Shown here: one piece after another, positions 9,401-16,887 of the stretch | Layout of the letters: the number at the start of each line of letters is the position of its first letter | Position numbering within the stretch: the stretch's first letter is position 1 | IMG/VR virus record: IMGVR_UViG_3300045967_000011 | Span: 1 to 26,818 of that record | DNA length: 26,818 nt | Direction: 5' to 3' (one strand) | Origin: a virus | Made by a program: the position numbers and the translations under genes | The notes under the pieces: model-generated | What the model saw: only the letters and a program-made list of their open reading frames with translations | Databases searched by the model: none | What the model was told of the DNA's origin: nothing

Positions 9401-10679
9401 TCATCCGCAGTTGGCGCAATACGTGCTACCGCGCATGGCGATTGCCATGTACGGTGTCGGTGCCAGCTACTACATGATGACGTATTGGGACGAAGGCTCG
9501 CGTGAAGAGTTCTGGAAACGCATGGCTGACTATGAACGCTGGCGTGTATTATTTCTACCCACGCCACAACTTGCTACCATGTGGGCGCGTGGTGAACGGC
9601 CAGCGTATGATCGCTCGCTCGTACACAAGTTGACACTGCCGCCAGATATAGCACCTATTGTTGCTGGTACTGCAGCGTTCATGCAATCACTTGGCATGCT
9701 ACCGGCTGATGCATTGCCTAAGCCGATTAGCAAGTCGTTGCCTAATGTGTTGCTTGACAGCTTAACACCTGCAATGCCGCCAGCGCTGCAAGCGTTGCTT
9801 GGCGCGTTCGGTTATAAGCTCGATCCGCAGTCTGCAGATACACGCGGCGGCAACTGGATACGCAACTACAATCAGACATTCCGCAGTGGACCACAGGCTG
9901 AAGCTGCTACCAACTTGGGTGAGGTCAGTAACTCTACATCGCTCATGCTCAATGCATTGTTTGGCAGCATGGGCGCTAATGTCGCTGGCGCTACTGATGT
10001 ACTCATACACGCGAGCAAGTTTCATCCGTCGCTTGGTGCTGGCAATGTCGTCACTATGAGGCAAGCGCAGGATTTCTCTGAAGGTCTACGCGCAGCTACC
10101 ACTGAGTTGTTCAAACGCTCTACCGCTAACGTGCCTGATGTTGTACCTGTGTGGGGTGGCAAGCCGAAGTACATGACTATGACCAGCGCATATACATATG
10201 TGCGCGAGAACAATGAGCATATACGCAGTATAGCTGGCATGCGTGATAATGCTGTAGGCAAGGCGGCTGCGTTGCGTAGGCAGCAAGCTGCACAAGTGGG
10301 TGGTGTGCCACAGCAAGCGCTCGTCGATGCTTCGCTTATTCAACTAGCGCAAGATGTCTACAGGTGGCAAGGTGCAAAGGGTGATCTAGGTCTGCTGCGT
10401 AAAGAGTACAAAGACCTAGCTACCATGTCAGGGTCACTGCGTATGCAGTATCAGATGCCGCAAGAAGAAAAGCAACGCAGGATGAATGAGATTATCAAGC
10501 GGCAACAGGACAACATGGAGCAACAGCATCTTGCTATCAAGTACTTTGAGCAAGAAGCAACCGCCCGCTACGGCCCTTATCTGAAGCAGCAGCTAGGCGG
10601 TCGCCCATTGTCGTTGTCTGTCATGGATCAGTTGATGCGTGACAGCTTAGGTAATCCTGCATACTCGCAGTCACCCTAA
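6408..10679 (+). CDS. Giant virion/ejection protein (1423 aa), polyvalent-type
   Basis: The start is TTG at 6408, supported by AGAGGAAG 7 bases upstream and an 8-base overlap with the previous stop. The N-terminus is MADYTREEFIEKFGYDPDTA. Ala/Gly-rich hydrophobic stretches lie near residues 45-75 and 250-280 (GTLATIAGGGAAAAAFIGA). A central segment, RFFKFFTTGKGNPVFAVKG, followed by ALYDLTIGLL resembles, from memory, the NPxF...RD region of large polyvalent-protein-associated domains (LPD38-like); this is a candidate only. The C-terminal third is helical and charged. Size and position (last and largest gene of the late block) match the large internal core protein that T7-type phages thread into the host. 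No RNA polymerase, protease or transglycosylase motif was seen. The stop at 10677-10679 lies inside the convergent gene. Confidence 0.75.
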   Translation: MADYTREEFIEKFGYDPDTAVADEQPQEGEGLLKRYGRAAAVGAATIPTDLLALPDIVYQGGKALVSGDKPFMEQFGENIQVEGAADNVRKHLTDIVTAWQQQNPQLSQQDIERGLEDYQKTKEFEDFKNEQLKGGAWLATTAKNTVRKFLGDTRTEEQRPWTESVAEIAGGAIVPGTAATKAASALTRGVVESALASSKLARGAARTVEVLTPLTTPYTPGNIALNTAVGTGIDQALRVAQGKESAFTPKDEDTAGVGTLATIAGGGAAAAAFIGAVRGKSNVALQASQTRKALEAHPPVDIRVPAEPKTGQAGIESTVEQQLNPPSYIEQQPWYKRPMQRLANQFVDQGAGLDAVIRQERGYAEAQRFEGIRTTNTGAVLNDTVYANTNTSLRDLVHAVDQLAPEERRAVQAGMQMSSYAAHLGVVEQTTLDRLSALQQRLNKASNNLQRSRIQKEFDQLTNDYSRFKLDDPSARPMLPELPMAQVKAIAKAFENDTTPGVVKVREALKAWGDEMLKLQVQEGKMSAAYAASLRSRNPYYVPVINDPLKGATGFNRLYKSITESITRRMSKQSEGTGGAVLRETPIQELSKEIPAPRTNALAPESRVTTPLHPLSSIRFYTERAYRDVAHTHMRNEYLRTLAKLPDGKDTAFVRDGHMRVVRFTAPGSGGRFSNKTWHAADELGSPLVREAAESPRVVPEWQNGRVRLWEFGDLEHAAMLRAEPVVLNGLMKALNTTSRFFKFFTTGKGNPVFAVKGALYDLTIGLLTHSANRAFGPLSTGLRHILPESLARHTIGRIPDPTAIAAPVYHAMRSVIDTTVNYVAHATAQTLARENAAFGAMRQVLGPKLWNDVVAASTKVALWTDNFKTMQLMRAGVAHGVTAVDDISKVRGAWAISVDSIPKPLRAAWQFYGDLVNSIYLAPKRMFYTENYGLLYRKYNGNIPKQALDQLIHETRTIGGDMSKIPASKLMRDAEMIFPYLTQTKLGTYHLYRNMFHPQLAQYVLPRMAIAMYGVGASYYMMTYWDEGSREEFWKRMADYERWRVLFLPTPQLATMWARGERPAYDRSLVHKLTLPPDIAPIVAGTAAFMQSLGMLPADALPKPISKSLPNVLLDSLTPAMPPALQALLGAFGYKLDPQSADTRGGNWIRNYNQTFRSGPQAEAATNLGEVSNSTSLMLNALFGSMGANVAGATDVLIHASKFHPSLGAGNVVTMRQAQDFSEGLRAATTELFKRSTANVPDVVPVWGGKPKYMTMTSAYTYVRENNEHIRSIAGMRDNAVGKAAALRRQQAAQVGGVPQQALVDASLIQLAQDVYRWQGAKGDLGLLRKEYKDLATMSGSLRMQYQMPQEEKQRRMNEIIKRQQDNMEQQHLAIKYFEQEATARYGPYLKQQLGGRPLSLSVMDQLMRDSLGNPAYSQSP

Positions 10680-10910
10680 TACGTCATGCCATACTAGCTC
10701 GCTGCCATATTCAGGATGGCCGTGTATAGCAAGCATGTCATCCATTGATGCCCATATGGCTGTTGATCGTCGCGCTGTCATCCAACGAATTGCAACGCTA
10801 CCATCATCAAACACGCAACCTTGAAACTGCGGTTGATCGGCAGGATTTTTCTGCTCGTCAGTGTGTGGTGCATTTGTCATGTCACGCCGATACATCGTAA
10901 AGCATCTCAT
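10671..10910 (-). CDS. 79-aa conserved small phage protein
   Basis: The start at 10910 (MRCFTMYRRDMTNAPHTDEQ) is preferred over an in-frame upstream ATG at 10952: it overlaps the polymerase stop as ATGA and has GGAG 8 bases upstream. The C-terminal half, VFDDGSVAIRWMTARRSTAI followed by a segment containing MLAIHGH and ending ELVWHDVLG, is a compact beta-rich domain. From memory it resembles small hypothetical proteins (FDDG.VA.RW...ST....S...M..IHGH) of phages and bacteria. The function is unknown. It is the last gene of the minus-strand operon. Its 3' end overlaps the 3' end of the late operon by 9 bases. Confidence 0.75.
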   Translation of the reverse strand: MRCFTMYRRDMTNAPHTDEQKNPADQPQFQGCVFDDGSVAIRWMTARRSTAIWASMDDMLAIHGHPEYGSELVWHDVLG

Positions 10911-13441
10911 TTGTGCAACTCCGTTTGCTTGATCTTCTTGATAGTTGACCAACGATGTACGCCGCCTTCGTCAGGCACACTGATACCGCATTCAGCAGGT
11001 ATGATTAGCTGCTTACCACCTATCAACAGCGGCGCTTCTGCGTGTTTCACCATGATGCGTAGCGCTTGCTTCGCTACATCTTTGCGAGCTATGCCTACTA
11101 GACCATCGTGCGTGTTGAGCGCGATGCGGGCGCGGCCTTTGGGCCACTTGTCATCGTCGTGGCACTTATAAATGACGCGGCATATGTGATCCCCTATAGT
11201 GGACTGTGGATAGAAGGCGACGATTGCTTCGGTACTTTCCTCCGTCACCGGAATTAATTGAACGTACCGCCTTCCGTAGGCGTTGTAGATGGCACGATCT
11301 TCTCGTACTCGGTTCAAGTCTGCCGTCCACCCGACTTTAAGCTCTGGCGTCAGCTTGTGGTACTTGACAAACGCTTCGCTTGCTGTAGATAGAGACAAGC
11401 CTGTTGTAAGTGCTAGACGATCAGGCATCATTCGGTAGTTAAGACCATGACGACATCTCTTTGCAATGTAGCGGATAGTCGGTTGCCCCGCCTTGTCAGG
11501 GACAAACTGAATGCCATCACGCTTCGCGGCGGCTTCGTCCAAGGGATAACGGTCGAAGGTGGGAACATCTGCATACGGTACGTTGAACATGTCACTGGCG
11601 AGAGCGCGGTGGCAGTCGTAGCTCCCATCACGGCGAGCGCGTTCAAACTGTTCAATCCATGTGCCGATGTTGTAGCGCCAGCCAACGACACGCGCCTCCG
11701 CTTGCGAGCCATCTATGTAAATAAAGCAGCATTCAGGGTCAGCTATGAACATCTCCTTCGCGCGGTCAGGGATGTTTTGCAGGTTGCCACCCGAACCCCA
11801 AAGCGTTTGAGCGCTTGACAGACGACCGGGCGCTGACTTGACGCCGGTTTGTCTGTAGTCACAACGCATACGGTCGTCGCTGTCAGGTTGTGCTGAAGCG
11901 TATACACTGTAGAACTTGTCATCTTCAATGTATGCGTCAACTGCATTAAGCACAGCGCGAGCGGCGGCTGATGTGCGTGGATGCTTACGCATTAGCTCCC
12001 GATTAGTAGCGTCGGTAGATGTACCGCGACCTACTAACTTTAGCTTACTGAAGTATAGCTCTGCCATCTGCTTAGGTGAGTTTGGATTTGGCGTGTAGGT
12101 TTGATCACCTACAGCATCGCGTGCTGCTGTGTAGAAGGCATTGAGCTTACGTTGTAGATCGTCGTATAGATTGCCGGGAGTGTTAACGTCGAGCATGCGA
12201 TGGCGCAGCGGCATGTCATTCAACACACCACCGACAGTCATCCACACTAGATGCGCTTGCAAACGCATTACATGCTCGAAGTAGAACTTGTCCAACTTCT
12301 GCTCGCGTAGCTCAGCAACGATCTTGCTATTGCTGGCAAGTGTAAGGGCGCAGTCCTTGCAGTTGTACGTCCAGTAATTGTCGATACCTCCAGTATGTCG
12401 CCATTCGTCCTTCTCATTCTTGTAGAACGGATGGGTAGTATACTGCTTGACGATGAAACCAAGATCGTGCGGCATGGTAGGGTATAGAACATGATGACCG
12501 AGCATTGTGTCAGAGTACGCTGGACGACAACGTATCTTATCCTTAAACCACAGCCACGCCATGTCGAAGCCGCCATTCTGCCACACCACGCGGACAGATG
12601 GTGTTGAATAAAGACGTTGGAGCGATCGACGTATTTGGATTTCTTCTGCTTTAGTGTAGACGTTTTCTTGTTCATTGCGGAACGCGATGCACATTGCTTC
12701 CTTCGCGGAGTGAGCGAGGCCAACGCACGCTGTTTCATTGCTGACCACTTCGATGTCACTGCCAATGGGGTCACGTGATGCTTGACAATGAGCAATGTAT
12801 GATATAGCTTCGGTCGCGGTTGGATTGATGATCGCGTTGACGACATGTGGTTTGAACTTTCCTAATATGACTGGCCGCAGCTTGTCGGCTATGTCCATGT
12901 CGAAGATGATGTGTGCCATTGGGTCACGTGCACAGAACGCAGGGTTAAATGTCGTTATACATTGTATACTACGATCCCCTACGTGGGCGTCCAATACGCT
13001 ACCACGCCAGTTCGTTATCCCCTTGCGCCCGCAGATGGCTTCAACTGCATAGTTACCTAACAGAAGAACATGCTTCAAGTTCGGAAGCTGACGTAGTTCC
13101 CACAGTAGAAGCTCCTGCCATGACGTTAGCTCATGCTTCCCAATTGGCCGACGAGTTGCGCTGTCGTGTACGTCAAATGCTACTTGACGCTTGGCAACGT
13201 TAGTGATGTAGCATTCGTGACGCTTGACTTCAGGACAATAGGTTCGGATAGACTTCCACAGTATGTTACCCGCACCGCCTATGAGCGGTACGCCTTGTGC
13301 TACTTCATTACGACCGGGAGCTTCAGCTACAACAGCGAGCGTTGCGCCGAGTGTACCGGACATAGCACATTCAACTTGCAAGCCAGCAGCTTGTGCCTGC
13401 AATGAGAATGCCTCTTTGAGTTCTGCTATTGTTGTGATCAT
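10907..13441 (-). CDS. Family A DNA polymerase with N-terminal UDG-like domain
   Basis: 844 aa from the ATG at 13441, chosen because it forms ATGA with the helicase stop (an ATG 15 bases earlier is possible). Residues about 30-185 look like the uracil-DNA-glycosylase superfamily: AEAPGRNEVAQGVPLIGGAG at 39-58, ITNVAKRQ, LLLGNYAVEAI and TFNPAF, where the usual His is Asn166. Residues about 225-375 form the 3'-5' exonuclease: DIE (229-231), NGGFD (289-293), YNCKD (359-363). The polymerase motifs are A, YIDGSQAEARVVG (Asp577); B, RYIAKRCRHGLNY (Arg657, Lys661, Tyr669); and C, NTHDGL (His778, Asp779), where the usual HDE is HDG. It replicates the phage DNA with proofreading. It also contains palindrome copies at 12955-12969 (exact) and 11900-11914 (one mismatch). 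Confidence 0.95.
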   Translation of the reverse strand: MITTIAELKEAFSLQAQAAGLQVECAMSGTLGATLAVVAEAPGRNEVAQGVPLIGGAGNILWKSIRTYCPEVKRHECYITNVAKRQVAFDVHDSATRRPIGKHELTSWQELLLWELRQLPNLKHVLLLGNYAVEAICGRKGITNWRGSVLDAHVGDRSIQCITTFNPAFCARDPMAHIIFDMDIADKLRPVILGKFKPHVVNAIINPTATEAISYIAHCQASRDPIGSDIEVVSNETACVGLAHSAKEAMCIAFRNEQENVYTKAEEIQIRRSLQRLYSTPSVRVVWQNGGFDMAWLWFKDKIRCRPAYSDTMLGHHVLYPTMPHDLGFIVKQYTTHPFYKNEKDEWRHTGGIDNYWTYNCKDCALTLASNSKIVAELREQKLDKFYFEHVMRLQAHLVWMTVGGVLNDMPLRHRMLDVNTPGNLYDDLQRKLNAFYTAARDAVGDQTYTPNPNSPKQMAELYFSKLKLVGRGTSTDATNRELMRKHPRTSAAARAVLNAVDAYIEDDKFYSVYASAQPDSDDRMRCDYRQTGVKSAPGRLSSAQTLWGSGGNLQNIPDRAKEMFIADPECCFIYIDGSQAEARVVGWRYNIGTWIEQFERARRDGSYDCHRALASDMFNVPYADVPTFDRYPLDEAAAKRDGIQFVPDKAGQPTIRYIAKRCRHGLNYRMMPDRLALTTGLSLSTASEAFVKYHKLTPELKVGWTADLNRVREDRAIYNAYGRRYVQLIPVTEESTEAIVAFYPQSTIGDHICRVIYKCHDDDKWPKGRARIALNTHDGLVGIARKDVAKQALRIMVKHAEAPLLIGGKQLIIPAECGISVPDEGGVHRWSTIKKIKQTELHK
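12955..12969. promoter_or_regulatory. Dispersed palindrome TTATACATTGTATAC (inside polymerase gene)
   Basis: Exact core within the part of the polymerase gene that codes for the UDG-like domain. Its position inside a gene argues for a transcription-blocking or DNA-structural role over a start-site operator. Confidence 0.6.
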
Positions 13442-14775
13442 TTCTTTCGCTTCCATCCGAGTGAGCGCAGTGATGTTGAATACGAACGTTGATCTGTGAG
13501 GATGGTGACTTGCTTTGCGGCGCGTGTTACTCCTGTGTAGAAGTTAGGACGGCTAAGGTTGAAGAACGCACATGATGCCATAGTATAGCATACTGTGTCG
13601 TACTGGCTACCTTGACACTTGTGCGTTGTGAGTGCGTATGCTAGCTCTATCACCTTTCGGGGATCGTAGTGAAAGTGATAACGCTTTCGCATATTGTATT
13701 CCTCAACACGCGGGGGTAGTTCAACAACTCTATCCCCGAAGTCGATTTCAAGTACGCCATACTCATCAATGTTGGTGATCCTACCAACCTCCCCATTGAG
13801 CATCTGCTTAGTCTCTGGACATGGTATGAATGTGCTAATGATACCGACGCCGTTAGCGTCGTACTCTCCGAAGCGTTCGTTGTAGTCGCGTAGATCGTAG
13901 CTATTAGTATTGCACACAACCTTGTCGCCAACGCTGACAAATACACGGTTCTTTGTCTCCCACTTATTGCGCGGCAGTTCGATCTTGCATGGCATGTGTG
14001 GATTGAAGCGAGCTTGCAAGATGCTATTCAATCGTATGGTGCCTATGTCTGACTTACGTGCCGGCGATACGATTTGATTGTTGAGACTACACCAGTCAAC
14101 GGACTTGTCGCTGTCGAGATAGTCATACAATGAGCGTAGCACAGCATCGTGCATAGTCACACGTACATCTTGATTAGCTGTGAAGAACAAGCCACGTGCT
14201 ATACGGCGAGCTACTTCGATAATGCCATTGCCTTCAGCTTGACGATAGATGTTCGCAAGCGTGAAGGTGTTAGGCATCTCTAAGCATTTCTTGAATGGCG
14301 ATGTTGGGTCAGCTAGATCAGTATTCTCGATAGGTGGCAGTTGTTGTATGTCACCAAATACACGCAAGCAACTGCCGGGACGCATGGCACTCACTAAGTC
14401 GCGGTGTAGACCTGTGCCTACCATCGCATACTCATCAGCGATGATGACATTGTGTGGCATTGGATTGTGTCGTGTATATCCCGGTTGACTGACAGATGTA
14501 GCTTCACCTGTCTCTTCGTCAAAGTCAGGGCGATTGAATGCAAGCAGCTTGTGTATAGTTGAAGCAGGATGGCCGGTTGCTTCGCGTATACGGCGAGCAG
14601 CTTTGCCTGTAGGTGCAGCTATAGCGTAGTCAATGCCACGCTCCTTGAGCGCGTCTGCAACCTGTTTGATAATGGTGGTTTTACCTGTGCCAGCTTCGCC
14701 AGTGACGGCGACTAGGCGTTTGCTAACGTCTGTGCACGTATCGACAGCACGTTGCTGTTCTGCGTCTAAGTTCAT
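13438..14775 (-). CDS. SF1B DNA helicase, RecD/Pif1-like
   Basis: 445 aa. The start at 14775 (MNLDAEQQRAVDTC) has GGAG 9 bases upstream; a longer frame to 14859 would cover an upstream hairpin region and is less likely. Motifs: Q-like DAEQQRAV; Walker A GEAGTGKTT (26-34); motif Ia AAPTGKAARRI; Walker B IIADEYAMV (Asp114, Glu115); motif III FGDIQQLPPI (140-149); a C-terminal UvrD_C_2-like motif LTTHKCQGSQ; and motif VI GVTRAAKQ. These are diagnostic of 5'-3' SF1B helicases of the RecD2/Dda type. It probably unwinds DNA for the polymerase encoded immediately downstream, with which it is translationally coupled (ATGA). It could also serve recombination with the nuclease and Sak4 genes upstream. 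Confidence 0.93.
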   Translation of the reverse strand: MNLDAEQQRAVDTCTDVSKRLVAVTGEAGTGKTTIIKQVADALKERGIDYAIAAPTGKAARRIREATGHPASTIHKLLAFNRPDFDEETGEATSVSQPGYTRHNPMPHNVIIADEYAMVGTGLHRDLVSAMRPGSCLRVFGDIQQLPPIENTDLADPTSPFKKCLEMPNTFTLANIYRQAEGNGIIEVARRIARGLFFTANQDVRVTMHDAVLRSLYDYLDSDKSVDWCSLNNQIVSPARKSDIGTIRLNSILQARFNPHMPCKIELPRNKWETKNRVFVSVGDKVVCNTNSYDLRDYNERFGEYDANGVGIISTFIPCPETKQMLNGEVGRITNIDEYGVLEIDFGDRVVELPPRVEEYNMRKRYHFHYDPRKVIELAYALTTHKCQGSQYDTVCYTMASCAFFNLSRPNFYTGVTRAAKQVTILTDQRSYSTSLRSLGWKRKK

Positions 14776-14821
14776 GATGAAGTTCTCCGCGCATAGGTTT
14801 CGCGCTGTTGTAGTGTTAAGA

Positions 14822-14849
14822 GTGCCACACGCTGTTACACGTGTGGCAC
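14822..14849 (-). terminator. Perfect 10-bp hairpin in helicase leader
   Basis: GTGCCACACG and its exact complement CGTGTGGCAC are separated by 8 bases. Read on the minus strand, the hairpin is followed by TCTTAAC, a weak U-run. It lies between the 92-aa gene and the helicase start, in a 158-bp gap. It could be a weak terminator that lowers transcription of the replication genes, or an RNA processing site. The rest of the gap shows no gene. Confidence 0.55.
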
Positions 14850-14933
14850 CCCTTCGCAAGCTACTTGTCGCCTGTTTGCAATACCTCTTAGAATGCAGAT
14901 GAATACATCAGCATTAGGTTGAGGGATTAACGA

Positions 14934-15212
14934 CTAGCCGACCTGCGTAGCTCCGTCGCTCTCCTGACCGCGCTTGCTTGAGATGATTTCGTGCTTGACA
15001 CGTGTCAGCCCCAAGTTCGCATAGTCGGGTGTATCCATGAACTCAATCACCTTCCGTGCGTCGGAGATGATGCGCTCGACTTGCAGCTTCGCGCCGGGAA
15101 TGGTGTTCCCGCTAGCATCAACGACCTTCACGAAGAAATGAAACGTCCGCTTCTGCGGTGCACGCTGTTGTGGACGCTTCGCCTTGGTAGTACCTGATGG
15201 CGCTTGTGCCAT
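14934..15212 (-). CDS. 92-aa protein with basic N-terminus, function unknown
   Basis: The start at 15212 (MAQAPSGTTKAKRPQQR) has TGAGGA 8 bases upstream; the alternative ATG at 15227 lacks a ribosome site. Residues 1-25 are disordered and basic (Lys/Arg/Gln/Pro). From residue 26 a small folded domain runs FHFFVKVVDASGNTIPGAKL, then an amphipathic helix (ARKVIEFMDTPDY) and a basic strand. The VxDxxGxxIPGA turn looks beta-rich. Flanked by the SSB-like and helicase genes, it may be a DNA-binding accessory factor for replication or recombination; that is context only. Hairpins flank the gene on both sides, so it may be expressed at its own level. Confidence 0.7.
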   Translation of the reverse strand: MAQAPSGTTKAKRPQQRAPQKRTFHFFVKVVDASGNTIPGAKLQVERIISDARKVIEFMDTPDYANLGLTRVKHEIISSKRGQESDGATQVG

Positions 15213-15240
15213 GACTATAGTCCTCATTGAGAGAGAAAAT

Positions 15241-15266
15241 GCTAGGCGGCGGGATTACCGCCTAGC
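15241..15266 (-). terminator. Hairpin terminator/attenuator between SSB-like gene and 92-aa gene
   Basis: A perfect 9-bp stem GCTAGGCGG / CCGCCTAGC with an 8-base loop. On the minus strand it is followed directly by ATTTTCTCTCTC, a moderate U-rich tract, so it reads as an intrinsic terminator for the Sak4/SSB transcript. It would leave the downstream replication genes to read-through or to a promoter near 15295. Confidence 0.6.
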
Positions 15267-15294
15267 TGTTGCGCTGTATTGAGTACCACACTCG

Positions 15295-15309
15295 TTATAC
15301 ATTGTATAG
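15295..15309. promoter_or_regulatory. Dispersed palindrome TTATACATTGTATAG (operator candidate)
   Basis: Exact TATACA-N-TGTATA core, 3 bases after the stop codon of the SSB-like gene and upstream of the terminator hairpin and the 92-aa gene. No clear -35/-10 pair was found around it. Confidence 0.7.
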
Positions 15310-15311
15310 TG

Positions 15312-15719
15312 CTAGAGTGGCAGCACCCTACCGATTTCCGCCCGCTTGTTCTTCTCCAAGTCCATGCCCATGCGGACGGCAGCACGTGCCTCACGACCTA
15401 CGAAGTCGTTAGGGTCGATGTTGCTGGACATCGGAACGCCGAAAGCCTTGCATGTATTCTTCATGCGCCAACGGTCGGCGGGAATGTCACGTGCAACAAC
15501 GTTGAGAGTGAACGTAAGCTCGTCAACACCTTCACCGGGATCGAAGTCAGCAGGGAACTCCGAGCGCGGTATCTGCAACGTAAGTGTCAACATCGGGTTG
15601 CCAGATGATGCAGCCTCTTTATCGACTGCAGCAGTGCACACACACTTGTATTCTCCCGGCGGGAGTTGTGGGGGTGCTTCTGCATCGGCAATGTTTTGAC
15701 TAAATGCGAGTAGACCCAT
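15312..15719 (-). CDS. DUF669-like / single-strand DNA-binding-like protein
   Basis: 135 aa, with a strong site AAGGAGGT 5 bases before ATG. The sequence LPPGEYKCVCTAAVDKEAAS, then SGNPMLTLTLQIP, ELTFTLNV, a middle segment with NTCKAFGVP, and DFVGREARAAVRM follows the pattern of the DUF669 family (GxYxV...SGNxxLxLxL...LK...AxGxP...LxGxxxxV). DUF669 genes lie beside Sak4 ATPases and PD-(D/E)XK nucleases in many phages and are thought to encode an OB-fold, SSB-like partner. The location directly after the Sak4 gene supports this. Family membership is judged by eye. Confidence 0.75.
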   Translation of the reverse strand: MGLLAFSQNIADAEAPPQLPPGEYKCVCTAAVDKEAASSGNPMLTLTLQIPRSEFPADFDPGEGVDELTFTLNVVARDIPADRWRMKNTCKAFGVPMSSNIDPNDFVGREARAAVRMGMDLEKNKRAEIGRVLPL

Positions 15720-15829
15720 AGTCTACCTCCTTGTGTTTGAGCGACTTGTCAGATAAGCACACAGCCAGAGAACTAGCAAGCCGCTAGAACTAGTACTCGT
15801 AGCAAGCGATTAAGCTATTAGTAGTGTGC

Positions 15830-16612
15830 CTATTTCGGAAGCGGAAGCTTGTTATAGCCGCCGTCTACATATGTTGTCCACCACTCGTCAATGCGCGGAC
15901 CTTTGTTCGTGTTGCTGTTGTACGACCACTCGAAGTTGGTCTTGCTTGTCATGTCGAACATGCGCGATTTCATCGGCGCACGGAAGCGTTCTGGACGAAT
16001 GGCGATGTAGCGTTTGCCGCCATGATCGCGCATGTTCCAGACTTCGGATATGTCTTTGCTTGTGACGTTGGGTAGTTGTCCACCGAGCATCATGCTAACG
16101 CCAATGATTGCACCATCGTCGTTACGATCTGCATCGCGTTCGTGTGTGATGAAGATAAGATGCTTGTTGAGCTTCTTCGTGATACGTAACATGTTGCTCA
16201 CGAAACTGCCGACACATACGTTGCGCGCACCATAACCGTTCAATCCCGGCATGAGTAGAGTTGACTTAGCACTGACGTTGACGGCGTAGCGTAAGGCGTG
16301 TTCGCTGAACTTGGTCAAGCTATCAACAATTACGGTGTCGATGTGTTGATCTTCAAGTATACGGTGTATACCGAACGGCTCAGGCTTCATTGCTTCTTTA
16401 GCTATGTCGATGCTGTCTTCACCTGACATGTCAATGCGCTGCCAACCCGGCATGTTGCGGATTGATTGATCGCCATCAGGATCGAATAACAGGAACAGCT
16501 TGTTACCGGGAGCGGTTGCAGCGAGTGTAGTCTTACCACAACCTGCATCGCCCCACAGTGTCATAGATATACGGCTGATAGTGTCGCTTGGTTTCTCGAC
16601 TTTGATTTCCAC
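15830..16612 (-). CDS. Sak4-like recombination ATPase (AAA_24/RecA fold)
   Basis: 260 aa. The start is GTG at 16612, supported by GAAGGAG 7 bases upstream. Walker A is GDAGCGKTT (21-29). The strand FLLFDPDGDQSI (40-51) is typical of Sak4-like proteins. Walker B is IDTVIVDSLTKF, with Asp97. The sensor-like strand is HLIFITHERDADRND. Sak4 proteins are minimal RecA/Rad51-like ATPases that promote phage homologous recombination together with an SSB. Here the SSB-like gene follows and an exonuclease gene precedes, forming a complete recombination cassette. A near-match of the palindrome (GTATACGGTGTATAC, 16357-16371) lies inside the gene, and another lies 15 bases before its start codon. Confidence 0.88.
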   Translation of the reverse strand: MEIKVEKPSDTISRISMTLWGDAGCGKTTLAATAPGNKLFLLFDPDGDQSIRNMPGWQRIDMSGEDSIDIAKEAMKPEPFGIHRILEDQHIDTVIVDSLTKFSEHALRYAVNVSAKSTLLMPGLNGYGARNVCVGSFVSNMLRITKKLNKHLIFITHERDADRNDDGAIIGVSMMLGGQLPNVTSKDISEVWNMRDHGGKRYIAIRPERFRAPMKSRMFDMTSKTNFEWSYNSNTNKGPRIDEWWTTYVDGGYNKLPLPK

Positions 16613-16627
16613 TTGCTGTCTCCTTCA

Positions 16628-16642
16628 TTATACATAGTATAA
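16628..16642. promoter_or_regulatory. Palindrome TTATACATAGTATAA (one mismatch to the array)
   Basis: It differs from the consensus TTATACANTGTATAA at one base. It sits 15 bases before the GTG start of the Sak4-like gene and overlaps the -10 box of the promoter candidate at 16636-16663, as expected for a repressor operator. Confidence 0.55.
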
Positions 16643-16663
16643 CACACGTGCAATCACCCGCAA
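16636..16663 (-). promoter_or_regulatory. Promoter candidate for Sak4-like gene
   Basis: On the minus strand: -35 TTGCGG (16658-16663), 16-bp spacer, -10 TATACT (16636-16641). The -10 is inside the palindrome at 16628-16642. The spacer length equals that of the two strong promoters at 19453 and 26557. The -35 box lies mostly beyond the stop codon of the upstream 77-aa gene, inside its coding end. Confidence 0.45.
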
Positions 16664-16887
16664 GTCTTGTAGAATGTATCACATGCGGTGTGAGCCTCTT
16701 CATATGTCTTGAACTCGCCTAAGTCGATGCGAGTTTTGTCGAACGGTTTAGCACCTACTGGTTTGGCGCTAGCAGCATATACACCATCATCTAGTGAGAT
16801 CATGAATGTATGCTTCGTACCCATAGCACCCCACATAGGCATGTCAGGAAACACACGCGGTGTTGGTTTGAATACGAGTGTCATCAT
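16654..16887 (-). CDS. 77-aa protein, function unknown
   Basis: Start ATG 16887, overlapping the nuclease stop as ATGA with AGGAG 5 bases upstream (a second ATG follows directly). A compact alpha/beta protein: strand TKHTFMISLDDGVYAA, strand TRIDLGEFKTYEEAHTAC and a terminal helix DTFYKTC. The D-GEF-TYEEA pattern resembles small single-domain phage proteins in which a strand precedes an amphipathic helix. No function is recognised. It is co-translated with the nuclease and ends just before the Sak4 promoter. Confidence 0.7.
   Translation of the reverse strand: MMTLVFKPTPRVFPDMPMWGAMGTKHTFMISLDDGVYAASAKPVGAKPFDKTRIDLGEFKTYEEAHTACDTFYKTCG

Noticed and set aside
6408-10679. A virion RNA polymerase of the N4 type
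   Set aside because: Large size alone suggested it, but I found no polymerase motifs. The palindromes are also unlike N4 hairpin promoters, because a 7-bp arm with a 1-base loop cannot form a stable hairpin.
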